Shown here one piece after another: positions 6,401 to 9,631 of a stretch of DNA of 9,631 nucleotides. This stretch comes from Bacteroidales bacterium UBA6828 (GTDB lineage: Bacteria; Bacteroidota; Bacteroidia; Bacteroidales; Paludibacteraceae), in contig DKEG01000062.1 of assembly GCA_002452095.1 (NCBI GenBank), forward strand, positions 1 through 9,631, in the 5' to 3' direction. The position numbers and the translations under genes were made by a program. Numbering within the stretch: the first letter of the stretch is position 1; each line of letters opens with the position of its first letter. The notes under the pieces were generated by a model, which saw only the letters and a program-made list of their open reading frames with translations, ran no database searches and was not told the DNA's origin.

Positions 6401-7925
6401 AGACTGGGGCATCAACGATGTCTGGAATCGCATTATCCTGCCGCGCTTCGAGCGTCTCAATCAACTCCAAAACACCACCATCTTCACTACCAAGACAGCC
6501 AACGGGCATACTATCCCCAATATGCCGTTGGAGTTGAGTAAGAACTTTGAGAAGAAACGTATCGACCACCGTCATCACGCTATGGATGCTATCGTCATTG
6601 CGTTCACCACCCGCAACCACGTCAATCTCCTCAGCAACGAGGCGGCTCTCGAGAAGGACGAGAACGCACGTTACGACTTGCAGATGCAACTGCGCAAACG
6701 GGAAACATGGACTTCCCCAAATGGCAAGTCGCACACCAAATTCACCGACTTTATCGCACCATACGAGGGCTTCCAACAGGACGTGCAAACCACGCTTGAG
6801 AACATCATTGTCAGTTTCAAGCAGAACTTGCGCATCATCAACAAGAGCAACAACCATACCGTTCATTTTGAAGATGGCAAGAAAAAGAGTGTCAAGCAGA
6901 CAAAGGGCGACAACTGGGCTATCCGCAAATCCCTGCATAAAGCAACAGTCTTTGGCAAAGTGAACCTCCGTTTCCGCAAGACGACTCCGCTCAAGTATGC
7001 CTTAACCCACCTCAACGACATTGTGGACAAAGACTTGCGCCTTAAATTGCGCGAGTTAGTCGCTCAAGGCTATGACGAGAAACGTCTCAAGAAGTACTTT
7101 GCGGAGAATAAAGACGTTTGGTCGGACATTAACCTGCAGAAAATCGAAATCTACTACTATACCAACGACACCCCCGATAACTACTATGCCACCCGCACAG
7201 CCTTAGGCGATTGGTTGGACGAAAAGAGTATTCGGGAAAAAGTAACCGACACCGGCATACAAAAGATACTGTTGGCACACCTCTCGCAGTGCAACGGCGA
7301 CCCCAAAGAGGCGTTCTCTGCGGATGGCATTGAGAAAATGAACCAAAATATCGCTCAACTCAATGGCGGAGTGCCGCACAAGCCTATCTACAAAGTGCGT
7401 AAATACGAGAAAGCAGACAAGTTTGCTGTAGGTGAAATCGGCTCTAAATCAAAGAAATTTGTGGAAGCCGACAAGGGAACCAACCTGTTCTTTGCTATCT
7501 ATGCAACTACCAACACCGATGGCAAAGAGGTGCGCTCTTATGCAACCATTCCTCTGAAAGCCGTCATTGACTGCCAAAAACGGGGCAAGAAAGAGTGGAA
7601 ACCCTTGCTCGACCAATGGGTGCATAACAATAATTTAGTACCTGCCAACGCCACACTAAAATATATTCTCTCCCCGGGCGACTTGGTCTATTTGCCCCAA
7701 GACGGCACTGCCACGATTGATAAAACCCGTATCTATAAAATGGTGTCAAGCACAGGCAATCAATGTTTTTGTGTCCCGTGCAGTATGGCTTCGCCAATTA
7801 TCAATAAAGTAGAGTTTAGTCCATTAAATAAAATGGAACGTGCCATCACCGGTGAGATGATAAAAGAAACATGCGTCCCCATTCGCGTTGACCGTTTAGG
7901 CAACATAATTTCCATCAAGCCATGA
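3456..7925 (+). CDS. cas9: CRISPR-associated endonuclease Cas9, type II-C
   Basis: RNA-guided nuclease of 1489 residues that cuts double-stranded DNA matching its crRNA. RuvC-I is at the N-terminus (ILGLDLGTNSIGWAVV, D10). The Arg-rich bridge helix is at about 58-90 (TANRTAARGTRRLYERRALR). The REC lobe spans about 90-700. RuvC-II is IHIEMGREL (E714). HNH is YQIEHVIPQSRFFDDSMSNK with E841, H842 and, further on, N865. RuvC-III is HHAMDA (H1041, D1044). The PAM-interacting region covers about 1050-1489. All expected catalytic residues are present, so it should be active. An insert-like segment at about 195-290 after FNQKRGYNQARGEEEE makes it longer than compact II-C enzymes; long Cas9s are known in Bacteroidota. 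Cas1 starts within its stop codon (ATGA), and there is no csn2 or cas4, which sets subtype II-C. Confidence 0.98.
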   Translation: MATRKILGLDLGTNSIGWAVVSQNMDSRSIAAAGSRIIPMDAALMGDFESGNSVSQTANRTAARGTRRLYERRALRRERLCRVLSILGFLPPHYTQELNRYGKLNKGAEPKLAWTVEGIKPTFLFQPSFEEMMRDFAVAQPQLAANGKKIPYDWTIYYLRKKALTQPVTKQELAWILLQFNQKRGYNQARGEEEETKTNEKKELITAKVVEVRDTGEVSKGRTWYEVVLETGDIYKRQSAYPLDWVGKTKDFIVTTKLNEDGSEAIDKEGRPKRSFSAPQEDDWGLRKIKTEHDIAQSGKTVGEFIYDALLHNPDQKIVGQLVRVVDRKLYKEELRRILDTQKQFIPELQDPDLYRQCIEAIYPQNEAYRNSIANKDFTYLLLQDVLFYQRPLKSKKSLINECPYEYHVYQTKNGDWKRQYLKCISKSHPLYEEFRLWQFAENLHIYKIDANGIGKSDCTADYIQDKAALVKWLLTQKEITEKSILSKFAGKKAKDLSWNYVSDKKYPSAPVTATLTAIIAEVGGTINNEELHHIWHILYSVSDKEQLTQALAHYAEKHNLSSVFVEKLSKQKPFAADYGAYSEKAVRRLLSLMRCGEYWNEENIDPQTKQRIEHILTGEVNDAISDRVREKLKDLNNISDFQGLPLWLAEYVVYDVRKNDTKWETPEDIDKYLQSFRLHSLNNPIVEQVVMETLRTVRDIWKQEGHIDEIHIEMGRELKQNAEQRKNTLTRQQDNEKANLRAKLLLQEFMNPDAGMDGVRAYSPSQLELFRIYEDGVLNNSNATRDDDIQRIIKDLSELKQPSAADVRKYRLWLDQKYISPYTGQPIPLAKLFTSAYQIEHVIPQSRFFDDSMSNKVICEAEVNARKDRMLAHEFITKCGGEKITLSGGRVVTVLTTQAYEDLVRDTYKTNPRKQEKLMLDDIPEKFIARQMNDSRYISRLMLGLLSNIVREKNAKGEYEPESTSKNVIACNGSTTTRLKKDWGINDVWNRIILPRFERLNQLQNTTIFTTKTANGHTIPNMPLELSKNFEKKRIDHRHHAMDAIVIAFTTRNHVNLLSNEAALEKDENARYDLQMQLRKRETWTSPNGKSHTKFTDFIAPYEGFQQDVQTTLENIIVSFKQNLRIINKSNNHTVHFEDGKKKSVKQTKGDNWAIRKSLHKATVFGKVNLRFRKTTPLKYALTHLNDIVDKDLRLKLRELVAQGYDEKRLKKYFAENKDVWSDINLQKIEIYYYTNDTPDNYYATRTALGDWLDEKSIREKVTDTGIQKILLAHLSQCNGDPKEAFSADGIEKMNQNIAQLNGGVPHKPIYKVRKYEKADKFAVGEIGSKSKKFVEADKGTNLFFAIYATTNTDGKEVRSYATIPLKAVIDCQKRGKKEWKPLLDQWVHNNNLVPANATLKYILSPGDLVYLPQDGTATIDKTRIYKMVSSTGNQCFCVPCSMASPIINKVEFSPLNKMERAITGEMIKETCVPIRVDRLGNIISIKP

Positions 7926-8830
7926 TTAAGCGCATCCTTTGTTTCACCAACCCCGCCTACCTGAGTCTCCATCTCAAACAACTTGTCGTGGAACAGCCGC
8001 AGGCGGATAAAACGGAAATGATCAGACATACCATTCCCATTGAGGACATAGGCGTGATGATACTGGAGAATCAGCAAATAACTATCACACAAGCACTTAT
8101 GACGGCTCTACTGGATAACAACTGCGCCATCATTACCTGTGATTTCCACCATCTCCCTGCTGGTTTACTGCTCCCGTTGGATAACCACAACCTGCAAAGC
8201 GAGCGTTTCCGTGAGCAAATCAATGCTTCCGAACCCCTTCGCAAACAGATGTGGCAGCAGACCATTGTGAGTAAAATTATGAGCCAAGCATACGTTCTCA
8301 AGCAACAGAATATCGAATATCGCAATATGCTGATGTGGGCAAAATCGGTTCGTTCCGGGGATACGGATAACTTCGAGGGGCGTGCGGCAGCCTACTATTG
8401 GCGCAACGTTTTCGGTGATACCGACTTTGTCCGCGGGCAGTTTGGCGATATGCCGAATGGGCTGCTCAACTATGGTTATTCTATTGTGCGGGCAATGATG
8501 GCACGTGCCTTGGTGGCAGCGGGCTTGCTGCCCACGCTCGGCATTCATCATCATAGCCGCTATGATGCCTACTGCCTCGCCGACGACATCATGGAGCCTT
8601 ATCGTGCGTATGTCGATTTACAGGTATTGGATATGTGGAATCGTTATGGGGAGGTGGCAGAGTTGTCCCCAGCGTTGAAGAAGGAACTCTTATCCTTATC
8701 CACTATTGATGTGCTGATAGAGGGACATCGCAGTCCGATGATGATTGCTATGCAGACTACAGCAAATAGTGTCCAACGTTGTTTCTCGGGCGAATCCCGC
8801 AAAATCATCTATCCCGATTGGCAAGTATAG
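7922..8830 (+). CDS. cas1: CRISPR adaptation integrase Cas1, type II
   Basis: Metal-dependent integrase of 302 residues that, with Cas2, inserts new spacers at the leader end of the array. The length is normal for type II Cas1. The N-terminal beta-rich domain covers about 1-85. The helical catalytic domain carries FEGRAAAYYW (E152), the conserved NYGYSIVRAMMARAL (183 onward), and GIHHHSRYDAYCLADDIMEPYR, with H209 and the acidic group D221/D222/E225 as the likely metal ligands together with E152. The start ATG overlaps the cas9 stop by four bases, implying translational coupling. The downstream 296-base gap before cas2 is unusual, since the two genes normally abut. Confidence 0.97.
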   Translation: MIKRILCFTNPAYLSLHLKQLVVEQPQADKTEMIRHTIPIEDIGVMILENQQITITQALMTALLDNNCAIITCDFHHLPAGLLLPLDNHNLQSERFREQINASEPLRKQMWQQTIVSKIMSQAYVLKQQNIEYRNMLMWAKSVRSGDTDNFEGRAAAYYWRNVFGDTDFVRGQFGDMPNGLLNYGYSIVRAMMARALVAAGLLPTLGIHHHSRYDAYCLADDIMEPYRAYVDLQVLDMWNRYGEVAELSPALKKELLSLSTIDVLIEGHRSPMMIAMQTTANSVQRCFSGESRKIIYPDWQV

Positions 8831-9126
8831 TCTTCTTGTTGTATAATTCCGTATATAAATTAACGTCAGTTGCGCTAATTTTGTGAATGTGAAATTTTAT
8901 GGTTAATCTATGATAATACGGCGTAGCCGTCCGTCCAAAACAGTCCATTTCTTGTTATTTGAATCATTTTTGACCATATTTGTATAACAAGCGCGGGGCG
9001 TGTTACCCCGCAAGATAGGTTTTGTTTTTTTATGTTTTCGTTATATCGAACTCACGTTAAATTACGGCAACGACAGCATAGGATAAGTACCTCTTGAGGG
9101 GAAGTGTGTTACATTAACGACGGATA
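8831..9126. other. Non-coding gap between cas1 and cas2
   Basis: These 296 bases hold no convincing gene. I see a small hairpin ACGGC-GTA-GCCGT at 8918-8930 and a second, GC-rich one at 8993-9011. A -7-like TAATTTTG is at 8876-8883, but no TTTG lies 20 bases upstream. A 25-codon ORF at 8910-8987 (MIIRRSRPSKTVHFLLFESF, then LTIFV) has a hydrophobic second half but no supporting evidence. The base composition is more A/T-rich than the flanking genes. The gap could hold a separate cas2 promoter, a small RNA, or the scar of an old insertion or deletion; nothing in it decides between these. Confidence 0.6.
8993..9031 (+). terminator. Possible weak terminator after cas1
   Basis: GCGGGG (8993-8998) pairs with CCCCGC (9006-9011) around a 7-base loop. 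A T-rich run (9020-9031, interrupted by one G) follows, but only after eight intervening bases, which is too far for a classic intrinsic terminator. An alternative pairing of TAACA (8985-8989) with TGTTA (9001-9005) would disrupt this hairpin. It may end or attenuate the cas9-cas1 transcript before cas2. Confidence 0.35.
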
Positions 9127-9459
9127 ATGTCCCGATTTAGCGAATATAGGATTATGTGGGTACTGGTATTGTTCGATTTGCCAACCGACACCAAGCGAGC
9201 GCGGAAGGAGTATGCCCTCTTTCGGAAGCAACTCTTGCAGGATGGCTTTACCATGTTTCAGTTTTCTATCTATTTGCGCCATTGTCCGAGCGCGGAGAAT
9301 GCCGATGTACATATTCAGCGTGTTAAACGCATCTTGCCCAAATCCGGAAAAGTGGGCGTCCTAAGGGTTACAGACAAGCAATTTGCTGGTATGGAAATTT
9401 TCGATTGCAGAAAAGAAACCACTATTTCTCAACCCATCCGGCAGTTGGAACTTTTCTGA
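9127..9459 (+). CDS. cas2: CRISPR adaptation protein Cas2
   Basis: Small ferredoxin-fold protein of 110 residues that forms the central dimer of the Cas1-Cas2 spacer integration complex. The first strand WVLVLFDLPTDTKRARKEYALFRKQLL (from residue 11) carries the conserved Asp (D17), followed by the family's DGFTMFQFSIYLRHC and a later GKVGVLRVTDKQF strand. The ATG at 9127 gives MSRFSEYRIMW, the usual type II-C opening; an internal Met at residue 10 would cut the first strand close and is less likely. It is separated from cas1 by 296 bases, so it may have its own promoter, although none is convincing. The A/T-rich candidate leader follows directly. Confidence 0.96.
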   Translation: MSRFSEYRIMWVLVLFDLPTDTKRARKEYALFRKQLLQDGFTMFQFSIYLRHCPSAENADVHIQRVKRILPKSGKVGVLRVTDKQFAGMEIFDCRKETTISQPIRQLELF

Positions 9460-9631
9460 TAGATAAAAATGTTCTATTTTACATTCCCTTGCCTTTGTAC
9501 TATCCATTACGTAGAAAAGACGTAGAAAGGAGCGGTGGATAAGCCGTATTTATAATTCCATAAATGTTCTATTTCGGAATGAGATATAGACAACGAAATA
9601 TAGACGATAAAATAAGAACCAAACAATAAGA
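9460..9631 (+). other. Candidate CRISPR leader, no gene seen
   Basis: After cas2 the remaining 172 bases are A/T-rich and hold no gene. Several short direct repeats stand out: AAATGTTCTATTT at 9467-9479 and 9562-9574, ACGTAGAAA at 9509-9517 and 9520-9528, and ATATAGAC at 9584-9591 and 9598-9605. Arrays in type II-C loci usually follow cas2, and leaders are A/T-rich. No 36-48-base repeat is present, so the array, if there is one here, starts beyond the window. The assignment is inferred from position. Confidence 0.45.
9467..9574 (+). repeat. 13-base direct repeat pair in the candidate leader
   Basis: AAATGTTCTATTT occurs exactly at 9467-9479 and 9562-9574, 95 bases apart. It might be a recognition motif in the leader, or a chance repeat of A/T-rich sequence. 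Its function is unknown. Confidence 0.6.

Noticed and set aside
6092..6963. Overlapping +2/+3 frame ORFs within the HNH-RuvC-III part of cas9
   Set aside because: They are low-quality translations rich in Ser, Thr, Arg and His, typical of shifted reading of a real gene. The cas9 frame is unbroken, so there is no frameshift.
8910..8987. 25-codon ORF in the cas1-cas2 gap as a small toxin or membrane peptide
   Set aside because: It has no promoter at proper distance, no recognisable family and no partner gene; a hydrophobic end alone is too weak.
8857..9075. Inverted AATTAACGT / ACGTTAAATT words and GTTGC/GCAAC words as ends of a small mobile element
   Set aside because: The arms are short, A/T-rich, imperfect and not in matching order, and I see no target-site duplication around them.
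9460..9631. A CRISPR array within the window
   Set aside because: No regularly spaced repeats of 30 bases or more exist. The repeats seen are 8-13 bases and irregularly spaced.

Overview
The window looks like Bacteroidales chromosome (phylum Bacteroidota). Three lines of evidence support this. The translation genes run rplM-rpsI-rpsB-tsf. The clear promoters have a -33 TTTG and a -7 TAnnTTTG box 20 bases apart, which is the known Bacteroides-type architecture, rather than TATAAT/TTGACA. The starts are preceded by A/T-rich sequence rather than Shine-Dalgarno sites. Assignment below order is not possible from sequence reading alone.

Left part (1-3234): a promoter at 52-83 and a roughly 170-base structured leader precede rplM (L13) and rpsI (S9). 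A strong hairpin at 1132-1170 separates these from rpsB (S2) and tsf (EF-Ts). The block ends in an intrinsic terminator at 3194-3234. This is ordinary core translation machinery.

Right part (3235-9631): a compact type II-C CRISPR-Cas locus made of a 1489-residue Cas9, Cas1 and Cas2, with no csn2 or cas4. Cas9 has all expected nuclease residues (RuvC D10, E714, H1041, D1044; HNH E841, H842, N865), so it should be active. The 302 bases between tsf and cas9 are not empty. On the minus strand they hold a complete candidate tracrRNA: a perfect promoter (3376-3345), an anti-repeat, a nexus-type hairpin with the word AAGGATTATTCCG, and a terminator hairpin followed by six T. That hairpin pairs fully only when read as minus-strand RNA. 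The cas9 promoter and the tracrRNA promoter point away from each other with only 14 bp between their -33 boxes.

cas9 and cas1 overlap by four bases (ATGA), so they are probably co-transcribed. cas2 is unusually far away: 296 non-coding bases with two small hairpins lie between cas1 and cas2. After cas2 the last 172 bases are A/T-rich with short direct repeats and no gene, consistent with a CRISPR leader. No repeat-spacer array is visible inside the window, so it probably begins beyond the right edge. From the anti-repeat I predict that its repeat starts close to (G)TTGTGTATATCACTCATAT.

Working together: Cas1 and Cas2 would insert spacers into the array next to the leader. The tracrRNA would pair with the repeat part of the precursor crRNA, and Cas9 would use the dual RNA to cut invading DNA. 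The most valuable items for a second look are the unannotated tracrRNA with its divergent promoter pair, the cas1-cas2 gap, and the structured L13 leader.
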